Shown in pieces: positions 18,290 to 25,678 of a DNA stretch of 64,000 nucleotides. The first letter of the stretch is position 1. Each line of letters starts with the position of its first letter. The DNA comes from Flavobacterium hydatis (GTDB taxonomy: Bacteria > Bacteroidota > Bacteroidia > Flavobacteriales > Flavobacteriaceae), in the NCBI RefSeq assembly GCF_000737695.1, contig NZ_JPRM01000016.1:1-64000 (forward strand), in the 5' to 3' direction. The translations under genes were made by a program, and so were the position numbers. Below the pieces are notes generated by a model. That model worked only from the letters and a program-made list of their open reading frames with translations. It was not told where the DNA came from and searched no databases.

Positions 18290-18676
18290 ATGAAACAATC
18301 AAATCACATAATCAAAACAATTGCAATATTTGTTCTTTTTTTATCAAGCATAGCTATAAATGCTCAAAATTCTGATCTTTTAAAAGGAAAATGGGTTTTT
18401 AAAAAGGCACTAAATAAAGAAGTTGATGAACTTGGAAAAAAAACTTTAAATTCAGACATAATTAATAAAATGACTTTTGAATTTAAAAGTAATGATGAAT
18501 TTGTTGCGTTTTTAATGGGGCAAAATGCGAATGGAAAATGGACGTTGTCTAAAAATTCAAAAGTGATAATTCTAAATTCAATAGATGGAAAATTTGAGTT
18601 GTCTATTCTTAAACTAACTAAAACTGAGTTGATATTAAAATTAGGATTGGGTGAATTTTTAATGAACAAAATCTGA
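18290..18676 (+). CDS. Secreted lipocalin-like small protein
   Basis: This 128-residue protein has a signal peptide ending at ...SIAINAQ (about residue 25). The mature domain starts with LLKGKWVFKKA and contains the pattern NGKWTLSKNSKVIILNSIDG, with alternating strands, as in lipocalin-like/DUF4488-type proteins common in Bacteroidota. No catalytic residues are expected; such domains bind small ligands or are structural. The next gene begins within about 10 bases, so the two are probably one operon. Confidence 0.65.
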   Translation: MKQSNHIIKTIAIFVLFLSSIAINAQNSDLLKGKWVFKKALNKEVDELGKKTLNSDIINKMTFEFKSNDEFVAFLMGQNANGKWTLSKNSKVIILNSIDGKFELSILKLTKTELILKLGLGEFLMNKI

Positions 18677-18686
18677 CATGACAATC

Positions 18687-19478
18687 ATGCTTAAAAAGAA
18701 CATTACACTTTTTCTATTATGTTTAACAGGAATCTGTTTTAGCCAAGAATTTCCTGAAAAAGAGAAAAAATACGACGTCGATATATATGAATTTTTAATG
18801 AAATCTGTCGAAAAAGATTCTGTCTCATTTGAAACATTTTTGATTAACAGTAAACCATTTTCAAAATGGGATATCAGACCTTTAAAAAGAGAACAAGTTT
18901 GGGCTTTAGATACTTTTTATAATGCAAACCAAGTACCTAACTTTATTTTTGGAGCGTTCTCTAACAAATATAATATAGCCCAGAAAACGGCAATGAATAT
19001 GCCTAATCAGTTTTTAGCAAAAGGGCATGATAAAAAAGACTTTTTGGAGAATTATTTAAAGGAAAATTTGAAAAAATTCAAGAAGCTTACTACACTTATT
19101 TCTGCAAATAAAAGTGAAATTTTCACATTTTACGAAAGAATCCAAAGAGTTGATAATTTATATAAAGAAAAGGAATTGTATTGGAGATATATAATTCCCA
19201 TAGACTCTCCTTTTCCTCTATCGAATAAAATTGAAAGTGACGTAAATGATGGTTTTTCTAAAGAACAAATTAAGATTCTTGATTTACTTCAGGAATTAAA
19301 TATTTATTCTGCTGTTAAAACAAAAAAAGGAATTTTTTATCTAGTCGACGGGCTTACAGATAATTCATATGGATTCTATTTCAATTCAAAAGAAGAAATG
19401 GAAACAGATAATTTTCTATTCCAGATTCAGAGGTTTGAAAAGATTAATGATAACTTTTTTTATTATATAGCAAATTAA
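18687..19478 (+). CDS. Secreted protein of unknown function
   Basis: The protein has 263 residues from the ATG at 18687 (a further in-frame ATG lies at 18678, two bases after the previous stop). The signal peptide MLKKNITLFLLCLTGICFSQ favours the later start. The mature part is acidic and helical at first (EKKYDVDIYEFLMKSVEKD), then mixed, and ends with strands around YGFYFNSKEEMETDNFLFQIQ. No family recognised. It is co-transcribed with the lipocalin-like gene before it. A gap of 150 bases with no clear element follows. Confidence 0.65.
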   Translation: MLKKNITLFLLCLTGICFSQEFPEKEKKYDVDIYEFLMKSVEKDSVSFETFLINSKPFSKWDIRPLKREQVWALDTFYNANQVPNFIFGAFSNKYNIAQKTAMNMPNQFLAKGHDKKDFLENYLKENLKKFKKLTTLISANKSEIFTFYERIQRVDNLYKEKELYWRYIIPIDSPFPLSNKIESDVNDGFSKEQIKILDLLQELNIYSAVKTKKGIFYLVDGLTDNSYGFYFNSKEEMETDNFLFQIQRFEKINDNFFYYIAN

Positions 19479-19629
19479 TTAGCAAGGATTACATCCTTTG
19501 TCCTAAACGATAAAAAAATAGGTCTTCTTGTTTTGATATAAATTTTGGGTAAAGAAAAATCCCCCACCATTGTGGTCTATATTCAATCTCATATACGAGT
19601 TACAGGATTGAGAAATTAAACAGAAAAAT

Positions 19630-19878
19630 ATGCATTACATTGAGTTATTGAAAGCTACTAATAAAGATTTTAAGATTAAATTTATAAATATATTAAAAGA
19701 CAGAAGTATTTTTGATACAAAAGAACTTTCTTATTTATATGATATTTTATTAGATTCTAAAAAAGTAGTAATTGAGTTTAAAGAATCTGATTTAGAATCT
19801 TTAAATAATGTAGTCATAGAACTTATGGATATCGGCATATGTTTTGGTGACTGTTCATTTCATGAAGAATTTGAGTGA
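19630..19878 (+). CDS. Small cytoplasmic protein, possibly L7/L12-fold-like
   Basis: This 82-residue acidic protein has no signal peptide. It reads MHYIELLKATNKDFKIKFINI at the start and ESLNNVVIELMDIGICFGDC later. The spacing of hydrophobic residues suggests a helix-helix-strand fold such as that of ribosomal L7/L12 C-terminal-like domains, but this is only an impression. It is isolated and its function is unknown. Its codon use is similar to its neighbours, which supports it being a real gene. Confidence 0.5.
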   Translation: MHYIELLKATNKDFKIKFINILKDRSIFDTKELSYLYDILLDSKKVVIEFKESDLESLNNVVIELMDIGICFGDCSFHEEFE

Positions 19879-19951
19879 ACGATTAAGACCTTTTATGACA
19901 CATTTACACTAGTTAGCATTATTTAAATAAAACCGAATAAATTCCATCATA

Positions 19952-20347
19952 ATGAAAAATATAATAATTCTATTTTTACTATTTAGTAATGTTTTAATTG
20001 CGCAAGAAAATATATTTCTTGATCCAGATAAAGAGCCAAATTGTGAAGAATTGAAGAACGGAAAATTTGCAAGCATAAGTTATAGTCCAAAAGAATATTA
20101 TATGATTGTTAAGGACGGAATACAAACGGAATATCTTGAAAATGGTCAATATGTTAAATCAAAAATGGAGTTTTTAAATGACTGTGAATATAAAACCACA
20201 ATTCTAGAAGTTACAATACCTAATTACTATGCTAAAGTAGGAGATTTTTTGACCACAAAAATATTACAAACACAATGTGAATACATTAAAGTTAGGAGTA
20301 CAATGCTAGGTAAAGACTATGAATTTGTTTTTGTAAAGATGAATTAG
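19952..20347 (+). CDS. Secreted small protein of unknown function
   Basis: This 131-residue protein has a signal peptide (MKNIIILFLLFSNVLIAQ). Cysteines in PNCEELKNGKF, NDCEYKTTI and QTQCEYIK may form disulfides in the periplasm. The start of the mature part (CEELKNGKFASISYSPKEYYMIVKDG) resembles a family of short flavobacterial secreted proteins that share 'C..LK.GKF'. No named family is recognised. It lies directly upstream of the XRE regulator but is separated from it by a likely promoter. Confidence 0.65.
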   Translation: MKNIIILFLLFSNVLIAQENIFLDPDKEPNCEELKNGKFASISYSPKEYYMIVKDGIQTEYLENGQYVKSKMEFLNDCEYKTTILEVTIPNYYAKVGDFLTTKILQTQCEYIKVRSTMLGKDYEFVFVKMN

Positions 20348-20423
20348 CGAAGCAAAGAAAATTATTTTTTGTCTGAAAAAACGTATTTTTGTTCTGCACA
20401 AAAAACACATAAAAACAGTATCG

Positions 20424-20483
20424 TACCAAAAAGGTATGTTTTTTACCAACTTTCATTTTATAAAAGAATTTTAAATACCTTTG
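20424..20483 (+). promoter_or_regulatory. Promoter and possible operator of the XRE gene
   Basis: TACCTTTG (20476-20483) fits the -7 consensus and ends only 4 bases before the ATG at 20488, so the mRNA may be leaderless or nearly so. Upstream, TACCAAAAAGGTA (20424-20436) is a perfect inverted repeat with a 5-base spacer and another TACC follows at 20444-20447. These could be operator half-sites for the XRE protein itself. Confidence 0.5.
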
Positions 20484-20487
20484 AATT

Positions 20488-20877
20488 ATGAGTACAGCAA
20501 CTAAACCTAAACATATCGGCAGAAACATCAGCCGAATCAGAGAACTTCGTGGTATGAAACAAGAAGCACTTGCACAAGCGATTGGTTCAAACCAACAAGC
20601 TATTTCTGGAATTGAAGGAAGCGAAGAAATTGATCCTAAAAAACTTGTAGAAATTGCAAAGGCACTTGGAGTAACAGTAGAAGCTATTGAAAGTTTTTCG
20701 GAAGAAAATGTGTTTAATTATTTTAATACTTTTCATGAGTCTGTTTCAGGAAGTTTTATAACAAATAATTCTTGTACATTTAATCCTCTTGATAAAGTTG
20801 TTGAACTTTATGAGCGTTTGGTTCAGGTTGAGAAAGAAAAAAATGAATATTTAGAAAAATTACTAAAAGGAAAATAA
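20488..20877 (+). CDS. XRE-family HTH transcriptional regulator
   Basis: The protein has 129 residues. The N-terminal HTH_3 domain (about 10-65) shows NISRIRELRGMKQEALAQAIG and QQAISGIEGSEEIDPKKLVEIAKALG. The C-terminal half ends in a short coiled coil (VVELYERLVQVEKEKNEYLEKLL), probably for dimerisation. Similar regulators are common single genes in Flavobacteriaceae. The start is supported by a -7 box directly upstream. It has its own terminator, so it forms a single-gene unit, possibly autoregulated through the TACC palindromes before it. Confidence 0.85.
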   Translation: MSTATKPKHIGRNISRIRELRGMKQEALAQAIGSNQQAISGIEGSEEIDPKKLVEIAKALGVTVEAIESFSEENVFNYFNTFHESVSGSFITNNSCTFNPLDKVVELYERLVQVEKEKNEYLEKLLKGK

Positions 20878-20905
20878 TAGTCTCTAATGAGATTTTTTAT
20901 AAAGT

Positions 20906-20947
20906 AAAATGTGTAAATGTCTCTTTGACTTTACACATTTTTGTTTT
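20906..20947 (+). terminator. Terminator of the XRE gene
   Basis: AAAATGTGTAAA pairs with TTTACACATTTT, with a loop of about 13 bases and a T-rich tail, about 30 bases past the stop. Confidence 0.75.
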
Positions 20948-20997
20948 TATTAAAATGAAACTTTGCTAACAACAATTTGCAACATTAAGAGATAAAT

Positions 20998-21624
20998 ATG
21001 AAAGATCTGGAAAAAATAAATCTAGTTAGATCGAAACTAAATATAGGTTTAAGTGTTGCAAAAGAATTAATTGAGAAATTTAGTGATATTGATTTGGCTA
21101 TTGCGTCTTGGCAAAAACAAATTGAAGATGAAGAAAAAGCGAATTTAAATAAGAAATATGATTCTCTGAATAAATTCTATTATTTTGAAAATGAATATTG
21201 TTATCCGACTTTAAGTGATTCTGATAAATTAGAAATAAATGCTTTTGCAAATAATTACTGTTCCCAACTTTGGAATAAATACGTTTCGGAAAGTAAAAAA
21301 CATCTTATGCTCATAAATAATCCTGAAGAATGGAAAATAAAAAATGAGATTAAAAAAGAATATAATTGGCAAAATGACTGGAACGAAACTAATACAGAAG
21401 CTTTCAGCGAAAACGTAAAGTCATTAATTGATTGGGAGGAAGATGATGAGGTTATGTTTTTTTGGAATAAATATTCAGGAATAGAATCTAAATGGAGGAT
21501 AATTTGCAAATATTGGATTTCATTTTTATACGATGATGAATCAAATATTATCATAAATCCTAAAAATAAAAAAGTAATAATCTTGAGTACAAATGGAAAC
21601 TTATCTATAGCTGAAAGAGATTAG
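20998..21624 (+). CDS. DUF2947-like protein with N-terminal UBA/TS-N-like segment
   Basis: The protein has 208 residues and no signal peptide. Residues 1-40 (VRSKLNIGLSVAKELIEKFSDIDLAIASW) look like the small three-helix UBA/TS-N fold found in elongation factor Ts. The remainder holds YFENEYCYPTLSDSDK, ESLIDW-type and EVMFFWNKYSGIESKWRIICKYWISFLYDDESNIII, which match the general pattern of DUF2947 (a tryptophan-rich domain with WN and KYW). Its role is unknown; such domains are often found in immunity-like or orphan accessory genes. The assignment is by pattern only. Confidence 0.55.
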   Translation: MKDLEKINLVRSKLNIGLSVAKELIEKFSDIDLAIASWQKQIEDEEKANLNKKYDSLNKFYYFENEYCYPTLSDSDKLEINAFANNYCSQLWNKYVSESKKHLMLINNPEEWKIKNEIKKEYNWQNDWNETNTEAFSENVKSLIDWEEDDEVMFFWNKYSGIESKWRIICKYWISFLYDDESNIIINPKNKKVIILSTNGNLSIAERD

Positions 21625-21670
21625 ACTAGATTTATTTTTTACTAATTGTTATCATAGAAAAATTAAATTA

Positions 21671-22195
21671 ATGAACATTAATCAGAAAATTCTAAAAAAT
21701 ATTTCTTTAGCTCTCTTATTAATTATTTTATTCAGTTGCACGAAAGAGAATAACAATGAATTAATTAAAAAGTTTGAAGGAGAGTTCAAAGATTCAATAT
21801 CAAAACATAAAGCTGAAAAATTTGAATATCAATATGACGGACTTGTCCCTCAAAGTTCGTATTTAGTAAATGGTAAAATAAAGTATTTAACTTTTCGTCA
21901 TGGTCCCGAAAATGGTTCGATAGAGTCAATGGTTTTCTTTGATTTATCTTCTGATTCAATTCAGAAAATTATTAGACGAAAAATTTCGTTTGAATGGGAT
22001 GATATTAATAATCTTAAAACTGAAAAAAAGACTGATACAACGTATGTGATTCTTTTCAATCCAAAAAGAAAAGTTTTAAGATATGTAGGTAATAAATTAG
22101 TAGATTCTTTATTTGATAAATCGCTATTTGAAAATGATAGAACTTTTATTTATACCATGAAAAAACAAACGGAAAAGAAATATAGCAGTAGGTAA
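21671..22195 (+). CDS. Predicted lipoprotein of unknown function
   Basis: This 174-residue protein has a lipoprotein signal with the lipobox LFSC (cysteine near residue 24), followed by a Lys/Glu/Asn-rich linker. The mature part is beta-rich (SYLVNGKIKYLTFRHGPENGS, TTYVILFNPKRKVLRYVG) and ends in a basic tail. No family recognised. It follows the previous gene by 46 bases on the same strand. Confidence 0.65.
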   Translation: MNINQKILKNISLALLLIILFSCTKENNNELIKKFEGEFKDSISKHKAEKFEYQYDGLVPQSSYLVNGKIKYLTFRHGPENGSIESMVFFDLSSDSIQKIIRRKISFEWDDINNLKTEKKTDTTYVILFNPKRKVLRYVGNKLVDSLFDKSLFENDRTFIYTMKKQTEKKYSSR

Positions 22196-22202
22196 TAATC
22201 AT

Positions 22203-22323
22203 AATAAAAGTGGTAACTCCGCTGGCGCGAGTGTCCCACTCGTGCCCACAATCTATTTTCCGTTTTTTATCTATATCATTTATATTTACGAGCGGGACAC
22301 TCGCGTTAGCAAGAGTAGTAACT
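22203..22323. repeat. GC-rich palindrome, GAGTGTCCCACTCGT type
   Basis: The left arm (about 22210-22241) GCTGGCGCGAGTGTCCCACTCGTGCC and right arm (about 22289-22311) ACGAGCGGGACACTCGCGTTAGC are inverted copies around an AT-rich loop of about 47 bases, with outer GTAACTC/AGTAACTC words. The arms are far more GC-rich than the surroundings. The rest up to 22413 shows no gene. Confidence 0.75.
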
Positions 22324-22413
22324 CAGATTAGTAACATGAATTATAAAGTCTAACCTAATCTAAGCTTCATTTTTAATTTGTAATTTCGGCGAATCAAAAA
22401 AAATAAACAAAAA

Positions 22414-22782
22414 ATGAAATTACAAATACGCATTCTGATTTATTCGATATTATTCTTTACATATAGTTTTTCAACTTCTTTTTTATTGACGTTGGGCGAA
22501 AAATTGAAAGATCATAGATTTATAACTTTAGGCTGTGGTTTTCTTCTTATCAATTTAATTTTCTCTTTCAGGGTATTAAAATGGACTCCTTTATTAAATA
22601 TAGTGTGCTCTGTTGTAATTGCATCTTTAGCCTTATTCTTATCATTGAAGTTTGGTGATTTACACCTGTTTTCAAAATATGATCCTTATGGGATTAAAAC
22701 GGCATTAATGACTTATACTTTTTTGTCTATTTTGTTTTGGGAAATTGTGTATCAAATTAAAAGTAGAAAACAATTAAAATAG
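22414..22782 (+). CDS. Small four-helix membrane protein
   Basis: This 122-residue protein consists of four hydrophobic helices (about 5-25, 37-55, 60-82 and 94-113) with a basic C-terminus (YQIKSRKQLK) on the inside. No conserved motif or family is recognised. It is the only gene between a palindromic repeat and a terminator, so it is a single transcription unit. Confidence 0.6.
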   Translation: MKLQIRILIYSILFFTYSFSTSFLLTLGEKLKDHRFITLGCGFLLINLIFSFRVLKWTPLLNIVCSVVIASLALFLSLKFGDLHLFSKYDPYGIKTALMTYTFLSILFWEIVYQIKSRKQLK

Positions 22783-22845
22783 AACTTTGTGTTAGGTGTG
22801 TACATTGTTACGCAAAACAAACATTATCTTATATCCGATCTTAAT

Positions 22846-22879
22846 CAGAGGTGCACAATAGTGCGCCTCTATTTTTTTA
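22846..22879 (+). terminator. Terminator of the 22414 gene
   Basis: AGAGGTGCAC and GTGCGCCTCT pair with one GU, followed by ATTTTTTT. Confidence 0.8.
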
Positions 22880-22930
22880 ATTTAAAAATTCATAAATTTA
22901 GTGTACAATTAATTCTTTAAAATGAATCTT

Positions 22931-23326
22931 ATGAAAACTAAAAAAATATGGGCAAATTTGGGAGTGGAGGATTTAGAAAGAACAACCAAATTTTATAGCG
23001 AATTAGGATTTAAACGAAACGGACACAATGCGTCTAAAGAGCTAACAAGTTTTATTTTTGGAGACGATAATTTTATAATTCATTTTTTTATAAAAGAACA
23101 ATTCAAGTGGGCTGTTGATGGTGAAATGACTGATTTAAAACTCGGTAATGAAATTATATTTTCACTTTCTGCCGAAAGCAAAAATGAAGTAAATGAATGG
23201 GTGAAAATTGTAGAAAAGGCTGGAGGACGAATTTTTGCTGAACCACAAGATTATGGAAAAGGTTATTTTTTTGGTTTTTCTGATCCGGATGGTCATAAAT
23301 TTAATGTTTTATATTGGCCTGAATAA
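22931..23326 (+). CDS. VOC (glyoxalase/bleomycin resistance) family protein
   Basis: The protein has 131 residues from the ATG at 22931 (another in-frame ATG lies at 22922). It has the two beta-alpha-beta-beta-beta modules of the VOC fold: WANLGVEDLERTTKFYSELGF at the start and GGRIFAEPQDYGKGYFFGFSDPDGHKFNVLYW at the end. The N-terminal asparagine replaces the usual first metal ligand histidine; E and H near the end (SDPDGHKFNVLY) remain. It could be a lyase, dioxygenase or binding protein; the substrate is unknown. Confidence 0.85.
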   Translation: MKTKKIWANLGVEDLERTTKFYSELGFKRNGHNASKELTSFIFGDDNFIIHFFIKEQFKWAVDGEMTDLKLGNEIIFSLSAESKNEVNEWVKIVEKAGGRIFAEPQDYGKGYFFGFSDPDGHKFNVLYWPE

Positions 23327-23398
23327 AATCGGTTCTTGATTGGAATCTGAAGAAACGTATTACCGCAGCATCTTCATATTGAAAAAATATACCTCTAA

Positions 23399-23475
23399 TC
23401 TAGCCCCGATGGGAGCGATATCCTTTTTCTGGCTTTTTTAGACAGAAAAAGATTTAGCGTACAGCGGGACGGTTG
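23399..23475. repeat. Dispersed CTAGCCCCGATGGGAGCG element, copy 1
   Basis: The segment reads CTAGCCCCGATGGGAGCG, then TCCTTTTTCTGGC and the inverted GACAGAAAAAGA, then TAGCGTACAGCGGGA. Near-identical copies are at 44780-44862 (same orientation) and 57924-58010 (inverted). The centre is a hairpin of TCTTTTTCTG-type arms. It lies between two genes on the same strand. Nothing else is seen in 23327-23553. Confidence 0.8.
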
Positions 23476-23553
23476 GTTGTTATGAAAATGAGAGTTTTTG
23501 CTTCTTAAAATTTTAAATCATGCTGCTGTTTATCTCATTTGATCTAAAACAGA

Positions 23554-23561
23554 TATATTTG
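23554..23561 (+). promoter_or_regulatory. -7 box (TATATTTG) of the 23582 lipoprotein gene
   Basis: TATATTTG fits the consensus and lies 20 bases before the ATG. A TTT at about 22 bases further upstream is a weak -33 candidate. Confidence 0.5.
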
Positions 23562-23581
23562 CACTTTAAAAAAATTAAGGA

Positions 23582-24763
23582 ATGAAAAAGATTATAATAC
23601 TTTTTTCAATATTGTTTTTGGTGCTTTCGTGTGGTGTAAAAACTACTCAATCGTTGTTAAGTGATGGTGATTATGATGGAGCTATAAATCGTGCTGTTGA
23701 AGGATTAAGGAATAAAAAGGATTCTAAGGGGAAACAAGATTATGTTTATTTGCTTGAAGAGGCTTTTGCTAAAGCTAAAGAAAGGGATTTACGCAATCTT
23801 GATATGATGGCTAAGGAAGCTAATCCTGCTAATATTGAGCGTGTTTACAATACTTACATACAATTAAATAACCGTCAGGAAAAAATAAGACCTTTGTTGC
23901 CATTGCAATTAATGAAACAGGGGAAGAATGCTTATTTCCCGTTTGATAATTATTCGGAACAAATTGTAAGTAGTAAAAATGCGTTGTCTAAATACTTATA
24001 TGAAAACGCTTCGACTCTTTTAAAATCTAAAAACAAACTTGATTTTAGAAAAGCTTATGATGATTTTGCTTATCTGGAAAGTATAAATCCGGGGTATAAG
24101 AATACTAAAAAGCTTATGGATGAAGCATTGTTTAAAGGAACTGATTTTGTGGATGTTTATGCTAAAAACGAAACGAATATGGTTATCCCAAGACAACTTC
24201 AAAATGATTTATTAGATTTTAGTACTTATGGATTAAATGATAAGTGGACTGTTTATCATAATGCCAGACAAAAAAATGTTGTTTATGATTATAGTTTGGT
24301 ACTGAATTTTAGAGAGATATTTATTTCGCCTGAGCAAATTAAAGAAAAAGAGTTTATTAAAGAAAGACAAGTTAAGGACGGTGTAAGAACTCTTTTGGAT
24401 GGTAGAGGAAGACCTGTTAAGGATAGTTTAGGTCGCGAAATAAAAGTGGATAATTTTAGAACACTTCGTGCGAATATATATGAGTTCAGACAATTTAAAT
24501 CTTGTCAGGTTACGGCAAAGGTTGACTATATAGATTTAAAAGGGAATCAGTTAATACAATCGTTTCCTATAACGAGCGAGTTTATTTTTGATTATACTTA
24601 TGCAACGTACAAAGGGGATAGAAATGCTTGTGAGGATAGTTATATAAGTTATTTTAATAAACGTGCTGTGCCTTTTCCTAATAACGAACAAATGGTTTAT
24701 GATACGGGCGAGGATTTAAAAGCCAAGCTTAAAGATATCATTGTTCGGAATAGATTTAGGTGA
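23582..24763 (+). CDS. Conserved lipoprotein with TPR-like N-terminal region
   Basis: This 393-residue protein has a lipoprotein signal with the lipobox VLSC (cysteine near residue 17). The N-terminal half is helical and repeat-like (LLSDGDYDGAINRAVEGLRN, then KNKLDFRKAYDDFAYLESINPGYK), in the manner of TPR units. The C-terminal half is beta-rich, with charged strands (VKDGVRTLLDGRGRPVKDSLG) and a conserved FPNNEQMVYDTGEDLKAKL ending. Similar proteins are widespread in Flavobacteriia without an assigned role. It has its own promoter and terminator. Confidence 0.7.
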   Translation: MKKIIILFSILFLVLSCGVKTTQSLLSDGDYDGAINRAVEGLRNKKDSKGKQDYVYLLEEAFAKAKERDLRNLDMMAKEANPANIERVYNTYIQLNNRQEKIRPLLPLQLMKQGKNAYFPFDNYSEQIVSSKNALSKYLYENASTLLKSKNKLDFRKAYDDFAYLESINPGYKNTKKLMDEALFKGTDFVDVYAKNETNMVIPRQLQNDLLDFSTYGLNDKWTVYHNARQKNVVYDYSLVLNFREIFISPEQIKEKEFIKERQVKDGVRTLLDGRGRPVKDSLGREIKVDNFRTLRANIYEFRQFKSCQVTAKVDYIDLKGNQLIQSFPITSEFIFDYTYATYKGDRNACEDSYISYFNKRAVPFPNNEQMVYDTGEDLKAKLKDIIVRNRFR

Positions 24764-24780
24764 TAGTACTTTATAAAAGT

Positions 24781-24821
24781 AAAAAAGAGCAGAAACTATA
24801 TTTTAGTTTCTGCTCTTTTTT
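24781..24821. terminator. Bidirectional terminator between the lipoprotein gene and ccsA
   Basis: AAAAAAGAGCAGAAACT pairs with AGTTTCTGCTCTTTTTT; A and T runs on both sides let it stop transcription from both convergent genes. Its right end touches the ccsA stop codon. Confidence 0.9.
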
Positions 24822-25624
24822 TATGTGTTGGAGTAGGTGTGGACACTTTGTGCTGCAGATGGCATATAATTTACACCAAACCAGCAAAGTAATAATACAA
24901 CAAATGCTAGCGCCAAGGTTATTAAAACTGGTTTAATGCTATCTGGGTATCGGTAACGCATGTGTATATAAATTAAGTATCCTAACCAGGTGAGCATTGC
25001 CCATGTTTCTTTAGGATCCCATGTCCAGTAATGTCCCCAAGCTTCTTTTGCCCATAAGGCACCAAACAATAATCCTAAGGAGAGGAATCCAAAACCTACG
25101 TATACTAGATTGTTTGCCAGTTGTAATATCGCATCTTTGTAATTGCCTCTGTAATATTCATATAATCCATAACAAGCTACAATTGATGATGCAGCAAGTA
25201 AGGCATAAGAAAAAATGTAGACCAAAACATGAGGAACAAACCAAATACTTTGCAAAGCTGGCATTAGGGCTTTATTGTATGTATCTGGATTAAGATAGTT
25301 GATGGTTAAAAACACGGTTGCCATAACCAAACTATAGTTTAATAGCCATTTGTATTTCCAACGGGTATAGGTTATGACTCCTATAATTGGTAAGAATACG
25401 GCATACCATAGTCTTGTTTCGCCAAGTGTACGCATAGGTGGTCGTCCTAAATGTTGCCATAAGTTATAGGTAAATACAACCATGGCCAAACCTCCTAATA
25501 TTGCAAAAAGGAGTATAGGCGCAGTTTTATTACGAGTACTTTTAGGAACTTGTAAGAGCATGCAGATTATCCAACAGATAATCGCCACAATGGCATAGTG
25601 AGAAAAATAGATCCAATAATTCAT
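24821..25624 (-). CDS. ccsA: Cytochrome c biogenesis protein CcsA (ResC)
   Basis: This 267-residue protein has about eight membrane helices. It carries the tryptophan-rich WWD motif of haem-handling proteins, WGHYWTWDPKETWA (about residues 195-208), with conserved histidines flanking it in helices. With ResB it forms the System II cytochrome c synthase, which exports haem and attaches it to CXXCH motifs outside the inner membrane. It is the last gene of the minus-strand order nrfH-nrfA-resB-ccsA, 54 bases after resB, so its likely clients are the cytochromes of this block. Confidence 0.92.
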   Translation of the reverse strand: MNYWIYFSHYAIVAIICWIICMLLQVPKSTRNKTAPILLFAILGGLAMVVFTYNLWQHLGRPPMRTLGETRLWYAVFLPIIGVITYTRWKYKWLLNYSLVMATVFLTINYLNPDTYNKALMPALQSIWFVPHVLVYIFSYALLAASSIVACYGLYEYYRGNYKDAILQLANNLVYVGFGFLSLGLLFGALWAKEAWGHYWTWDPKETWAMLTWLGYLIYIHMRYRYPDSIKPVLITLALAFVVLLLCWFGVNYMPSAAQSVHTYSNT

Positions 25625-25678
25625 TTAAAAATCTTTATTTATATACAATTCCAAACATTCATTTAAGGAGGTAGTTAT

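Noticed and set aside
12893..23326. Possible prophage or integrative element
   Set aside because: No integrase, recombinase, portal, capsid, relaxase or tRNA attachment site was found; the region is only an accessory gene cluster.
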